The notes under the pieces are model-generated. The model was not told where the DNA came from. It worked only from the letters and a program-made list of their open reading frames with translations, and did not search any database. From Actinomycetospora termitidis (GTDB lineage: Bacteria > Actinomycetota > Actinomycetes > Mycobacteriales > Pseudonocardiaceae), in the NCBI RefSeq assembly GCF_030286555.1, contig NZ_JASVWF010000001.1, positions 558,001 through 622,000 on the forward strand: DNA of 64,000 bases, written 5' to 3'. This document shows, piece by piece, positions 35,883-47,874 of the stretch. Both the position numbers and the translations under genes were made by a program. Position 1 is the first letter of the stretch, and each line of letters begins with the position of its first letter.

Positions 35883-35925
35883 GAACGGCACTCTCGCGCC
35901 CAGAGAAGCTGCGAGGGTGCCGTTC
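35883..35925. terminator. 43-base repeat hairpin after the aldo/keto reductase gene
   Basis: GAACGGCACTCTCGC (35883-35897) pairs with GCGAGGGTGCCGTTC (35911-35925), one G-U mismatch, 13-base loop. The same unit, loop included, recurs inverted at 54158-54208. It lies between convergent genes. Confidence 0.8.
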
Positions 35926-35957
35926 GGCTCGTCGGGGGTGCCGCCGAGCGGATCCGC

Positions 35958-37607
35958 TCAGGCGCCGACGCGGCTGCGGGCCTTCTCGGCGTCCCGCCGT
36001 GCCCGGTCGCGGCGGCGGCGACGCACCGCCGCGACCGGACCGTGCCCGTCGTCGGGAACGGCGAGGGGACCGTTGCCCTCGGCGAGCTCGGCGGCGGCGA
36101 CGATCCGGCGCTCCATGCCGCCGAAGACCAGGACGTGGAACGGCGCGATCACCCACCAGTAGGCGTGCCCGGCGAGCCCGCGAGGCAGGAAGATCGCCCG
36201 CTGGCGGTAGAGCGCCCCCTCGGGGCGCGGGGCGACGCGCAGCTCGAGCCAGGCCAGGCCGGGAGCCTTCATCTCCGCGCGCAGGCGCAGGAGGTACTCG
36301 CCGTCCTCCAGGTCCGGGACGGACTCGGAGGAGCCCTCGACGTCGGCGGGCCCGCCCTCGACGCACTCCTCGACCCGCCACCAGTCGAGCGCGTCGCCCA
36401 CCTGGAGGGTGTCCTCGTCGCGCCGGCCGCGGCGCAGCCCGACCCCGCCGACGAGGCGGTCGATGATCCCGCGGGCCTTCCACCCGATCGGGAACGAGTA
36501 CCAGCCGCGGTTGCCGCCGATCCCGACGATCACGTGCCACAGGGTCGCCGCGGACGCGGCCGAGCTGCGCTCGCGGACGTCGGTGTAGACGGTGCCGCCG
36601 GCCCACTCCGGGTCGGAGGGCAGCGGGTCCGAGGGCAGCGGGGCGGACGGGGCGTAGCGGGCGTTCGCGCCCGACCACCGGGTCTCCACCTGACCCTCGC
36701 GGATGCGGGTGAGGGCCAGCTCGACGGCGCGTCGGAAGGTGGTCAGCCCGCCCTCCGGCGCCGGGATGTGGTCGTCGACGTCGTGGTCGGACGCCACGAC
36801 CTCGTGCACCAGGGAGTCGATCAGGGGTACGGCCGTGGACCGGGGCACCGGGGTCACGAGGTTGACCCAGTGCGAGGACAGCCGCGGCGTCAGCACCGGC
36901 ACCGGCAGCATCCGGCGCGGCGGCAGCCCCGCCACGTCCGCGAACCCCTCCATCATCTGCAGGTAGGTCAGGACGTCCGGTCCGCCGATGTCGAAGGTGC
37001 GGTTCACCTCGGGCGCGAGGTCGACCGCGCCGACCAGGTAGTGCAGCACGTCGCGGATCGCGATCGGCTGGACGCGGTGGTGCACCCAGCTCGGCGTGAG
37101 CATCACCGGCAGGCGCTCGGTGAGGTAGCGCAGCATCTCGAAGCTCGCCGAGCCCGACCCGAGGATGACCGCGGCCTGCATCACCGCGGTCGGCACGCCG
37201 GAGCGCAGGAAGATCTCGCCGACCTCGGCGCGGGACGCGAGGTGCTCGGAGAGCTCGACCCCGGCCGGGTGGATGCCCCCGAGGTAGACGATCCGGCGGA
37301 CGCCGGCGTCACGGGCGGCCTGGGCGGTGATCAGGGCGGCGTGCCGGTCGACCTCGGCGAACCCCGACTCGGACAGCGAGTGCACGAGGTAGAACAGGAC
37401 GTCCGCGCCCTCGCACGCCGCGCGCATCGCGTCCTCGTCCAGCACGTCGCCCGCGACGATCTCCACCGCGTCCTGCTGGGCCCAGGGGATGTCCTTCATC
37501 TTCGCGGGGGTGCGCACCACGCACCGCACCTCGTGCCCCTCGGCCGCGAGCCGCGGCGCGAGCCGTCCGCCGATGTAGCCGGTCGCGCCGGTCACCACGC
37601 ACTTCAC
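35958..37607 (-). CDS. SDR family NAD(P)-binding protein with DUF2867 C-terminus
   Basis: Encodes 549 residues. The N-terminal extended-SDR half opens KCVVTGATGYIGGRLAPRLAAEGHEVRCVVR and includes LFYLVHSLSESGFAEVDRHAA, with an NmrA-like character. From about residue 340 a DUF2867 domain follows (TLWHVIVGIGGNRGWYSFPIGWKARGIIDRLVGGVGLRRG, WRVEE, YWWVIAPFHVLVFGGMERRI). The C-terminus is Arg-rich. GTG at 37607 gives the standard VKCVVTGATG start. Such fusions are common in Actinobacteria, but the reaction is not known. Confidence 0.88.
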   Translation of the reverse strand: MKCVVTGATGYIGGRLAPRLAAEGHEVRCVVRTPAKMKDIPWAQQDAVEIVAGDVLDEDAMRAACEGADVLFYLVHSLSESGFAEVDRHAALITAQAARDAGVRRIVYLGGIHPAGVELSEHLASRAEVGEIFLRSGVPTAVMQAAVILGSGSASFEMLRYLTERLPVMLTPSWVHHRVQPIAIRDVLHYLVGAVDLAPEVNRTFDIGGPDVLTYLQMMEGFADVAGLPPRRMLPVPVLTPRLSSHWVNLVTPVPRSTAVPLIDSLVHEVVASDHDVDDHIPAPEGGLTTFRRAVELALTRIREGQVETRWSGANARYAPSAPLPSDPLPSDPEWAGGTVYTDVRERSSAASAATLWHVIVGIGGNRGWYSFPIGWKARGIIDRLVGGVGLRRGRRDEDTLQVGDALDWWRVEECVEGGPADVEGSSESVPDLEDGEYLLRLRAEMKAPGLAWLELRVAPRPEGALYRQRAIFLPRGLAGHAYWWVIAPFHVLVFGGMERRIVAAAELAEGNGPLAVPDDGHGPVAAVRRRRRDRARRDAEKARSRVGA

Positions 37608-38007
37608 GGAACCGATCGTCCCGGTTGACGCGTGCGGCCGCAGCGTCGACGGGCGCGCCCGACGTGCCTCGATGGGGTGTGCCACCACCGTGCGCATCCA
37701 CTCGATGGGGTGGCCGACCGGCCGTGTGCACCTCGCGGAGGCGGGCGACTCACCCGGGTGCCCGGTCGAGCGCGTCGACGTGACGGCGGGTGATCACCGA
37801 CCGGAGGAACGACACGGATGTGGTTCTGCTCCTGTGGAGTGACACACGACCAGGGGGTCTTCGGGCGTGTCGCGATTCGTTCGGCGCGTCGCCCGAAAGG
37901 TGCGCCTGCGGGCTGCCGTTGCCCCTCATGACGCGAGCGAGCAACGGGCGCTGCCGTTCGTCGCAGCGTCAGCAGGACCGTGTGGTTCAACGGCGGAGGT
38001 GGGGAAC
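37608..38007. other. 400-base intergenic region with a tandem CTCGATGGGGTG repeat
   Basis: Between two divergent genes. CTCGATGGGGTG occurs at 37668-37679 and again at 37701-37712, 33 bases apart, about three helical turns, upstream of the SDR-DUF2867 start. An open frame from 37867 extends the next gene upstream, but it has no ribosome binding site. Nothing else was recognised. Confidence 0.4.
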
Positions 38008-38553
38008 ATGTGGGTCTGGCGCGACGAGACGGTGCGCGGCGGATGGCGTCTCGACGACACGGGGTCGTGGAGGTACGACGAGCCCGCGCGCCTGGAGTCG
38101 GTCGGGGCACCGGGTCGCCGGGAGCGTCCGGAGGCCGACGCCCGGGTCCGTGAGCAGTGGGCGCGGGAGCGGTTCCTGGCCGACCAGAGGGCGCGGCGGG
38201 AGCGGCTGCGTCCCGCGCTCGCGTCGACCCCGGGCGACCCGTTCGAGGCGGAGCCGATCTTCCGGTCGGTGGCGCACGAGGTGCGCGAGGAGCGTCGCTA
38301 CGAGGACGGCCGCTACCGGCACGCGCCCTCCGACCGCGGCGCCCGCATCCCCGAGCCGCACCCGGGTTCGGGTCCGTTCCCGGCCCAGGACGGCGGCCGT
38401 CGCCGGCTCGCCCCGGTCGACGAGGTCCCGCCGCCCGGCGTGGGCGACTTCGACCCGGCCGTCTCCCCCGAGGAGGAGATGCGCCGCCGCGCCGAGCGCC
38501 GCCGGCGCCCGCAGGCCGAGCCCGCCGGCGGGCGCCACGTCCTGCGTCGCTGA
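38008..38553 (+). CDS. Uncharacterised charged protein
   Basis: Encodes 181 residues from ATG 38008, preceded by GGAGGTGGGGAAC. It opens MWVWRDETVRGGWRLDDTGSWRYDEPARLES and continues as a charged Arg/Glu/Pro-rich sequence with a likely helix (VREQWARERFLADQRARRERLRPAL) and no membrane span, and ends RRRPQAEPAGGRHVLRR. No domain is recognised. A hairpin at 38606-38644 closes it. Confidence 0.65.
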   Translation: MWVWRDETVRGGWRLDDTGSWRYDEPARLESVGAPGRRERPEADARVREQWARERFLADQRARRERLRPALASTPGDPFEAEPIFRSVAHEVREERRYEDGRYRHAPSDRGARIPEPHPGSGPFPAQDGGRRRLAPVDEVPPPGVGDFDPAVSPEEEMRRRAERRRRPQAEPAGGRHVLRR

Positions 38554-38605
38554 GTCCCTGGACCGGGCCCGTCGGGGGTGTCCGGCACAGCGCGATCGAC
38601 CGACC

Positions 38606-38644
38606 ACGGGCCCCACCGCCGCACGACCGGCGGGCGGGGCCCGT
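38606..38644 (+). terminator. Terminator hairpin after the uncharacterised gene
   Basis: ACGGGCCCC (38606-38614) pairs with GGGGCCCGT (38636-38644); further pairing within the ACCGCC/GGCGGG inner part is possible. Confidence 0.6.
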
Positions 38645-38668
38645 CGTCGTTCCCGTCGGGCCGGCGAG

Positions 38669-38694
38669 GTGTGCCCGCCGACGGGGAGGGGTAT
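38669..38694 (+). promoter_or_regulatory. Candidate SigF/SigB-type stress promoter for the DoxX gene
   Basis: GTGT (38669-38672), a 16-base spacer and GGGTAT (38689-38694) fit the GTTT-N15-17-GGGTAT pattern known for mycobacterial SigF, except for one base in the -35 box. It lies 45 bases before the DoxX start. Confidence 0.35.
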
Positions 38695-38739
38695 CGCCCC
38701 GGCCAGCGTCGGAACCCTGACCGCCTGGAGGTCCCCCAC

Positions 38740-39333
38740 ATGCTCGTCCGCCGACTCGCCCGGCCGATGCTGGCCGCGATTTTCATCAAGGGCGGGATCG
38801 ACACCCTGCTCAACCCGGAGCCGCGCGTCGGGAAGGCGGCCCCGAAGATCCAGCAGGCCGAGAACCTCGTCGGCGACAAGCTCCCGCCGCAGGCGCCCAC
38901 CCAGCCGGACCAGCTGGTGCGCATCGACGCCGGGGTCAAGATCGGCGCCGGGGTGCTCCTCGCGCTCGGCAAGTTCCCGCGGATCGCGTCCCTGGCGCTG
39001 GCCGCGAGCGTCATCCCGACGACCGTGGTCGGCCACGCCTTCTGGGAGTACGACGGCGAGGACCGCACGGCCCAGGAGCAGCACTTCCTCAAGAACCTCG
39101 GGCTGCTCGGCGGGCTGATCCTCGCCGCGGTCGACACCGAGGGGAAGCCGTCGCTGGGCTGGCGGGCGCGCCGGGCGTCGCGGAAGCTCGCGAAGCAGAC
39201 CCGGGAGCTGACCGGCTCGTCCTCGGACACGGACTTCTCGGAGTTCGCCGAGAGCGCGAAGTCCGCCGCCGGGACCGCCGGGGCCACCGCCCGCGACGCG
39301 GTGGACGTCGCGATCGGCAAGTTCGCTGCCTGA
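38740..39333 (+). CDS. DoxX family membrane protein
   Basis: Encodes 197 residues. The DoxX fold is seen in RPMLAAIFIKGGIDTLLNP, RIDAGVKIGAGVLLALGKFPRIASLALAASVIPTTVVGHAFW and FLKNLGLLGGLILAAVDTEG. A soluble C-terminal tail of about 55 residues follows. Some DoxX proteins take part in membrane redox or thiol stress responses; the role here is not known. ATG at 38740 follows GGAGG by eight bases. The only strong promoter-like motif upstream is of stress-sigma type. Confidence 0.88.
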   Translation: MLVRRLARPMLAAIFIKGGIDTLLNPEPRVGKAAPKIQQAENLVGDKLPPQAPTQPDQLVRIDAGVKIGAGVLLALGKFPRIASLALAASVIPTTVVGHAFWEYDGEDRTAQEQHFLKNLGLLGGLILAAVDTEGKPSLGWRARRASRKLAKQTRELTGSSSDTDFSEFAESAKSAAGTAGATARDAVDVAIGKFAA

Positions 39334-39348
39334 TCTGGGCCACACGGC

Positions 39349-39387
39349 ACGGCCCTCCTGCTGCGTCCGGCGCAGCGGGAGGGCCGT
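39349..39387 (+). terminator. Terminator after the DoxX gene
   Basis: A 17-base arm starting ACGGCCCTCC (39349-39365) pairs with 39371-39387 ending GGAGGGCCGT with one G-U mismatch and a five-base loop. Confidence 0.8.
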
Positions 39388-39416
39388 TCCTGCGTTCCGG
39401 GTCGGTCGCGGCCCCC

Positions 39417-39422
39417 TAGGGT
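39417..39422 (+). promoter_or_regulatory. -10 box (TAGGGT) deciding the start of the lactone oxidase gene
   Basis: TAGGGT ends seven bases before GTG 39430, the same spacing as other leaderless starts in this window; it overlaps the alternative GTG at 39421, which therefore cannot be the leaderless start. Confidence 0.5.
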
Positions 39423-39429
39423 GACCCCG

Positions 39430-40704
39430 GTGTGGACGAACTGGTCGGGCGGGCAGCGCTGCCGGCCCGTCGCGACCGCGCGGCCCCTCGACGAGGCCGG
39501 CGTCGCGGGCGTGATCCGCCGTGCGGCGCAGCGCGGGCAGACGGTGCGTCCGGTCGGCGCGGGCCACGGCTTCTCCGACCTCGCGGTGACCGACGGCGTC
39601 CACCTCGACTGCTCGGCCTTCTCCGGCATCACGGGCGTGTCCGCCACGGCGGGCGGCTCCGCGGCCACCGTCCGGGTGCGGGGCGGGACGACGGTCGGCG
39701 AGCTCCAGGAGGCCCTCGCCGAGCGCGGCCTCGCCCTCCCGGTCCCCCTCGACGTCGGCGCCCCCACCCTGGGCGGTGCCCTCGCGGTCGGGGCCCACGG
39801 CAGCGCCTCGACGGTCGGCTCGATCGCCGAGCAGGTGATCGCGCTGCGGCTGGTCGACGGTCGCGGCGAGGTGCGTGACGTCCCGCGCGCGGACCTCGAC
39901 GCCGCCCGCACCGCCCTCGGTGCCCTCGGGGTGGTCCTCGACGCCGAGCTCCTCGTGGTCCCGGCCGCCCCGATCACCGTGACCCGGGCCCAGCGACCGG
40001 TCGACGAGGTGCTCGACCCGGCGTTCTGGGAGGCCCACGACCTCGCCGAGGCGGCCCTGTTCCCGTCGTCGGGGACCGCGCTGGCCCGCTGGGCGGGCGC
40101 CGCGGAGGGGGAGGAACCGGAGCGCGGGGTCGGGGTCACCAGCGCCGGGGCCACCGGACGCACCGCCCTCGGTGGCGCGGTGGTCGTCGAGCGGGCACTG
40201 CCGCGGCTCGCCCCCTCACTGAACCGGGTCGTCTCCCGGCTGGCGCGGACCGTGTCGGCCACGGGCGCAGGTCACCGGGTCCTCTCCGACCCGCCCGCGG
40301 TGCGCTACGAGCAGGCCGAGTGGGCGGTGCCGCGCGAGCTGCTCGTGCCGAGCCTGCGGGACCTCCTGCCGCGGCTCGCCGACGGGCTCGAGACCGGGCT
40401 GCCGGTGCGGATGCGGGTGGGGCCGGCCGAGCGGGGCTGGCTGCACCCGGCGTACGGCCGGGACACCGGGTGGGTGGCCGTACGGATCCCGCGCGGCACC
40501 GACCCCGGCCCGGTCCTCGCCCGGACGGCCGCGGTGCTGCGCGCGCACGGCGGACGCCCGCACTGGGGGACCCGCCACGACTTCGACGCGGTCGACGTCG
40601 CCGCCGCCTACCCCCGCTCCGCCGACTTCGGCCGGGTCCGCGACGACTACGACCCGGACCGCGTGTTCACCAACCCGGCCCTGTCCCGGCTGCTCGGCGA
40701 CTGA
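39430..40704 (+). CDS. FAD-linked sugar-1,4-lactone oxidase
   Basis: Encodes 424 residues of the vanillyl-alcohol oxidase flavoprotein family. The FAD-binding half has WTNWSGGQRCRPVATARPLDEAGV, VRPVGAGHGFSDLAVTDG, GGTTVGELQEAL and GAPTLGGALAVGAHGSAST. The C-terminal HWGTRHDFD and [23 protein letters not shown] match D-arabinono- and L-gulono-1,4-lactone oxidases. Likely substrates are aldonolactones, with oxygen or an electron carrier as acceptor. GTG at 39430 is chosen over 39421 because TAGGGT overlaps the latter. Its last 58 bases overlap the convergent FUSC gene. Confidence 0.88.
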   Translation: MWTNWSGGQRCRPVATARPLDEAGVAGVIRRAAQRGQTVRPVGAGHGFSDLAVTDGVHLDCSAFSGITGVSATAGGSAATVRVRGGTTVGELQEALAERGLALPVPLDVGAPTLGGALAVGAHGSASTVGSIAEQVIALRLVDGRGEVRDVPRADLDAARTALGALGVVLDAELLVVPAAPITVTRAQRPVDEVLDPAFWEAHDLAEAALFPSSGTALARWAGAAEGEEPERGVGVTSAGATGRTALGGAVVVERALPRLAPSLNRVVSRLARTVSATGAGHRVLSDPPAVRYEQAEWAVPRELLVPSLRDLLPRLADGLETGLPVRMRVGPAERGWLHPAYGRDTGWVAVRIPRGTDPGPVLARTAAVLRAHGGRPHWGTRHDFDAVDVAAAYPRSADFGRVRDDYDPDRVFTNPALSRLLGD

Positions 40705-43121
40705 CCGTCCTCCGGGGCGTCGGGGTCCCGGGCGGCCCCGAGGTCGACCGCGAGGGCCACGACGGCCTGGTCGATCCGGCGCAGCAGCCGCGTGACCACC
40801 AGGGCGTCGTTGCGGCGGCGCGGGTCCTGGCTGCGCGCGGCCTGTTCCTCGGCGCGGTCGACCAGATCCTCCGCGGAGTGCACCAGGACCTGCCCGCCGT
40901 CCGAACGCCGCTTCCCCCGGACGACGACGTCGCGCAGCCCGTCGAGGTTCGCCCGGACCGCGGCGAGCGCCGGTTCGAGCGTCGGGGCCCAGCCCGGCGT
41001 CGGGTCGGAGCCGAGGTCGGCCGCCGTCCGGGTCATCGAGCGGGCGTAGTGGTCGACGATCGTGAAGACCCGCAGCGCCCGTCGGTGGCTGGAGCGTCCG
41101 CGGCGCTTCGGGGTGTTCACCATCAGCGGTCGGGCCCGGGCGCGCAGCGTCGCGAGCGCGGTGTCCATGTCGCGGGCGCCGTCGAGCGCCGCAGGGGTGC
41201 CCGCGCCGCGCCCGACGATCGTCGCGACGGCGGCGTCGAGCACCCCGTCGGCCGCGTCCACGAACGCCTCGACGGCCTCGCCGAACGCCTCCCGCGTGCC
41301 CTTGGGCAGCACGAGGAAGGCCGCGACGACGCTCGCGAGGACACCGAGGAGCGTCTCCTCGATGCGCAGCACCAGCGTCTGCACGCTGAACTGTCCGATC
41401 AGGCCGTACACCAGCGCGAGCACCGCGGTGATCCAGAACGCCAGCATCCCCGGCGAGAGGCGGACCAGGTACAGCGCGAGGAACGCGCAGCCGAACAGCA
41501 GCACGAGCGAGACGACCCGGTCGCCCGCCGTCAGCGCGGCCAGCCCCATGCCGGCCGCCACCCCGCCGATCGTGCCGACCACCCGTCCCCAGCCCCGCGA
41601 GAGCAGGTCGCCGCGGCTCGCGGTGTTCGCGAAGACGACGAACGAGGCGATCACGGCCCAGTACCACCGGGTGGGCGCGAGCAGCTCCCCCAGCGTGATC
41701 GCGATCGTGGTGCCCACGCCGACCTGGATCGACTGGCGGGTGGTCAGGAGCAGGCCCCGGTCCGGGTCTCCCGACGACGGGTCGGTGCCGGGCCCGTCGT
41801 CCGACCCCGCCGGCCGGCCGGTGCCGATCCCGTCCGGTGCGGCCTGAGCGGCGACGGCGACCGGGTTCGCGGTCGTCGTCCGCGGCACCCCCGGCAGCTC
41901 GATCCCCTGCGTCATCGCCTCGCCGGGTCGGGCGGGGAGGTCCCGCTGCGCGTACTCCACCGAGTCCGCCACCCGGCGCACCGCGAACGCGGCGCGCTGC
42001 ATGCGTTCGTGGCCCCGGCTGGTGTCCGCGACGAGACCGGCGACCGCGCCGCGGGCGTCGGCGAGCTCCTCGAGGATCGTGCGGTGCCCGACCTGACGGT
42101 CGGTGGCCCGCGCCAGGTGCCCGACGCCGGTGCGCAGGGCCGTGAGCGCGAGCGCGGTCGGGCGTTGTGCGTCGGCGCCCCGCACCATCCGGCGCACCGA
42201 CACGCCGAGCCGCTCCAGGCCGAGCTCGGTGTCGACCACCCGCAGGGCGAGCAGGTCGTTCTCCAGCCCGGGCCACACGCGGTCGGCCGCGCTGTGTTCG
42301 AGCTGGTCCTCCACGAGCAGTGCGGTCTCGTTGAGCCGGCGCCGCGCCCGGTAGAGGCGCTCGAGCACGGCGTCGCCGACCTGCTCGTGCTCGTGGGGTC
42401 CCGGGGTCGACGCGGTGCCGTCCTGGGCCTCGGCGAGCACCTCGTCGACGCGCAGCACCATCTCGTGGGCGCGGGCCCGGAAGGCGTCGACCAGCCGGCG
42501 CAGCGTGCGCTCCGGGCGCTCGGCGAACAGGAACCCGCGCAGCAGCAGTGTCGAGGAGAGCCCGATGACCACCGCGACGCACAGCGCCGGCACCTGCGGC
42601 GGCTTCGCCTGGAGGAACTGCGTGAAGAAGAACGGCATGAAGGCCGCCATGCCGAGGGCGAAGCCGCGCGGGCCGAACCTCCGTACGTAGACGGCGGCGA
42701 TCATCACGGCCACGAAGACGACGTCCGCGACCACCCGGTAGGGGGACAGCAGGGTCCCGGTGACCGTCGAGGCGAGGGCCGGCAGCGCCATGAGTGCGGT
42801 GGTGGCCCGCTGGCGCGGCACGGTCTTCTCGTTGACCGCGAGGTTGGAGATCATCGCGAGCACGCCGGCGAAGAGCACGACGGTGACCGGCTCGTCGGTG
42901 GCGACGGTGGCCCGCCCCCACGCCACCAGCCCGGCGGCCAGCGCCATCGAGGCCACCGCCACCGACGCGAGGCGCAGCCGGGCGAGCCCCGGGTCGGAGG
43001 TGACGAACAGCGTCCGCAGCGCCTCGAGGGCCCTCGTCGTCCGCGCGCCCACCCCGGACCCTCCCCTCGTCGCGGGCGGAGTCTCCCACGCGGTCCCCGG
43101 GAGGGGATCCACTCTCGACAC
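40647..43121 (-). CDS. FUSC-family aromatic-acid-exporter-like membrane protein
   Basis: Encodes 824 residues with two membrane clusters. The first lies at about 40-190 ([70 protein letters not shown]). The second lies at about 445-600 ([55 protein letters not shown]). Long helical cytoplasmic regions follow each. This is the FUSC/YccS-AaeB layout. GTG at 43121 directly overlaps a CGGTTACC element; GTG at 43112 is an alternative. Its 3' end overlaps the lactone oxidase gene, and it diverges from the FadE5-type gene by 101 bases. Confidence 0.83.
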   Translation of the reverse strand: MSRVDPLPGTAWETPPATRGGSGVGARTTRALEALRTLFVTSDPGLARLRLASVAVASMALAAGLVAWGRATVATDEPVTVVLFAGVLAMISNLAVNEKTVPRQRATTALMALPALASTVTGTLLSPYRVVADVVFVAVMIAAVYVRRFGPRGFALGMAAFMPFFFTQFLQAKPPQVPALCVAVVIGLSSTLLLRGFLFAERPERTLRRLVDAFRARAHEMVLRVDEVLAEAQDGTASTPGPHEHEQVGDAVLERLYRARRRLNETALLVEDQLEHSAADRVWPGLENDLLALRVVDTELGLERLGVSVRRMVRGADAQRPTALALTALRTGVGHLARATDRQVGHRTILEELADARGAVAGLVADTSRGHERMQRAAFAVRRVADSVEYAQRDLPARPGEAMTQGIELPGVPRTTTANPVAVAAQAAPDGIGTGRPAGSDDGPGTDPSSGDPDRGLLLTTRQSIQVGVGTTIAITLGELLAPTRWYWAVIASFVVFANTASRGDLLSRGWGRVVGTIGGVAAGMGLAALTAGDRVVSLVLLFGCAFLALYLVRLSPGMLAFWITAVLALVYGLIGQFSVQTLVLRIEETLLGVLASVVAAFLVLPKGTREAFGEAVEAFVDAADGVLDAAVATIVGRGAGTPAALDGARDMDTALATLRARARPLMVNTPKRRGRSSHRRALRVFTIVDHYARSMTRTAADLGSDPTPGWAPTLEPALAAVRANLDGLRDVVVRGKRRSDGGQVLVHSAEDLVDRAEEQAARSQDPRRRNDALVVTRLLRRIDQAVVALAVDLGAARDPDAPEDGQSPSSRDRAGLVNTRSGS

Positions 43122-43160
43122 GGTTACCCCGCGGTAATAGCCTGGGGTTACCCGCCGGTA
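43121..43160. promoter_or_regulatory. TTACC-N4-GGTAA operator-like element between FUSC and fadE5-type genes
   Basis: TTACC (43124-43128) and GGTAA (43133-43137) are perfect arms with a four-base spacer; GGTTACCC recurs at 43146. The octamer CGGTTACC (43121-43128) also forms half of the palindrome upstream of the diiron oxygenase gene at 51645. Confidence 0.45.
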
Positions 43161-43222
43161 CGACCGGCTCCCGCCCGCCGCCACCGGACGGGTCTCCTCG
43201 ACGGAGCACGGAGTTCCACGCC

Positions 43223-46623
<3,401 letters not shown>

Positions 46624-46728
46624 ACGCTCCCGGTCGGCGCGGGGCGGATTCGACCCGACCGTCATGCGGTAAAGAGACCTCTGCGGGCGCGGACGTCCCG
46701 CGCCGTGACGACGAGGAGGGGACCCGGC

Positions 46729-46935
46729 ATGGCGGGCATCGAGGACAAGGTCGACAAGGACTACGCGTCGAAGAGCGCCGCGGAGATCGCCGACGCGCCG
46801 GTCGACGCGCTCAAGGGCGTCTCGGAGGGCGACGCGCAGCACCTCAAGGACGCGTTCAACATCAAGACGGTGCGCGACCTCGGCACGAACAAGTACTTCC
46901 TCTGGGCCCAGGCGATCTCGAAGGTCGCCGAGTAG
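46729..46935 (+). CDS. Small helical protein with helix-hairpin-helix-like motif
   Basis: Encodes 68 residues from ATG 46729, with GAGGAGGGG upstream. The sequence opens AGIEDKVDKDYASKSAAEIADAPVDALKGVSEGDAQHLKDAFNIKTVRDLG. The part DALKGVSEGDAQHLKDAFNIKTVRDL resembles the helix-hairpin-helix fold used in DNA- or protein-binding. No family can be named. A hairpin at 46951-46990 closes it. Confidence 0.7.
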   Translation: MAGIEDKVDKDYASKSAAEIADAPVDALKGVSEGDAQHLKDAFNIKTVRDLGTNKYFLWAQAISKVAE

Positions 46936-46950
46936 AGGTGCCTCCGGCTC

Positions 46951-46990
46951 GTGAGTGCTCATCCGTGTCCAGGCACGGATGAGTACTCAC
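46951..46990. terminator. Terminator hairpin between convergent genes
   Basis: The 17-base arm 46951-46967 (GTGAGTGCTCATCCGTG) pairs with 46974-46990 (CACGGATGAGTACTCAC), one mismatch and a six-base loop. Confidence 0.85.
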
Positions 46991-47001
46991 GGGCGCAGCA
47001 C

Positions 47002-47874
47002 CTACACGCGTCGCGCCCGCGCCTCGGCGAACAGGTAGAGGCCGAAGGCGACGAAGCCCAGGGCCACCGCCAGCAGCAGGAACACCCCGTACGGCTGGCC
47101 CGCGAGCGTCTTCAGTGCGGCGTCCAGCCCGCCGGCGCGGTTCGGGTCGGCGGTCAGGGCGGCGAGCGCGAACAGCACGCCCATCACCGCGAACGCCAGC
47201 CCGCGCAGCACGTGTCCGGCGACGCCGAGCCAGACGAGCGGACCGCGGGCCCACGACGGGAGCCGGGACCGGTCGAGTTCGGACAGGAAGTCCCGGCGCA
47301 CCCCGGTCCAGATGGTCGCGCCGGCGGCGATCAGCACCACGAGTGCGCCGAGGCCGACGAGCACCCGGCCACCCGGGAGCGCGAGCACCCCTGCCGTGGC
47401 CTGCTGCGAACCGCCGGTCGACGACCCCGCCGATCCGGTGACGAGCAGCCGCACGCCGAGGAAGGCCACGCCGAGGACGGCGACGGCGCGGGCCCCGCTG
47501 CCGATGCGCTTCTGCGCCCGGTCCCAGCCGCTCGCCCACCGGAACCCGGTGAGCGCGGCCAGTCCCTGCCACACGCCGAAGGCGAGCAGCCCGAGCACGA
47601 TCACGACGATGACGACGACGCCGAACGGCTCACCCGCGATCGTGCTGAGCGCCCCCTGCTGGTCGGCCTGCCCGCCGCCGGAGAGCGCGATCTGCACCGC
47701 GATCCCACCGACGAGCAGGTGGACCAGACCGTAGGCGACCAGTCCGACCCGCCCGAGGAGCTCGACGCCGCGGGCCGGCGCCTCGCCCTCACCGCTGCGG
47801 CCGAGGCCCTCCAGGGCGCCGCGGACCTCGCGGGCGGCGCGCTGACCGGTGTGGTCGGACTCCTCGGTCGTCAC
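47002..47874 (-). CDS. DUF1206 membrane protein
   Basis: Encodes 290 residues with six spans arranged as three repeated pairs, as in DUF1206: ELLGRVGLVAYGLVHLLVGGIAVQIAL, ARAVAVLGVAFLGVRLLVTGSAG and WLGVAGHVLRGLAFAVMGVLFALAALTADPNRAGGLDAALKTLAGQPYGVFLLLAVALGFVAFGLYLFAEARARRV. The family's role is unknown. GTG at 47874 overlaps the VanW stop by four bases (GTGA), so translation is coupled to the upstream gene. Confidence 0.9.
   Translation of the reverse strand: MTTEESDHTGQRAAREVRGALEGLGRSGEGEAPARGVELLGRVGLVAYGLVHLLVGGIAVQIALSGGGQADQQGALSTIAGEPFGVVVIVVIVLGLLAFGVWQGLAALTGFRWASGWDRAQKRIGSGARAVAVLGVAFLGVRLLVTGSAGSSTGGSQQATAGVLALPGGRVLVGLGALVVLIAAGATIWTGVRRDFLSELDRSRLPSWARGPLVWLGVAGHVLRGLAFAVMGVLFALAALTADPNRAGGLDAALKTLAGQPYGVFLLLAVALGFVAFGLYLFAEARARRV

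Noticed and set aside
37867..38007. Earlier start for the gene at 38008
   Set aside because: GTG 37867 lacks a ribosome binding site and a TANNNT box at leaderless distance, whereas ATG 38008 follows GGAGGTGGGG.
43121..43137. KstR-type operator
   Set aside because: The known KstR pattern TnnAACnnGTTnnA does not fit TTACC-N4-GGTAA.
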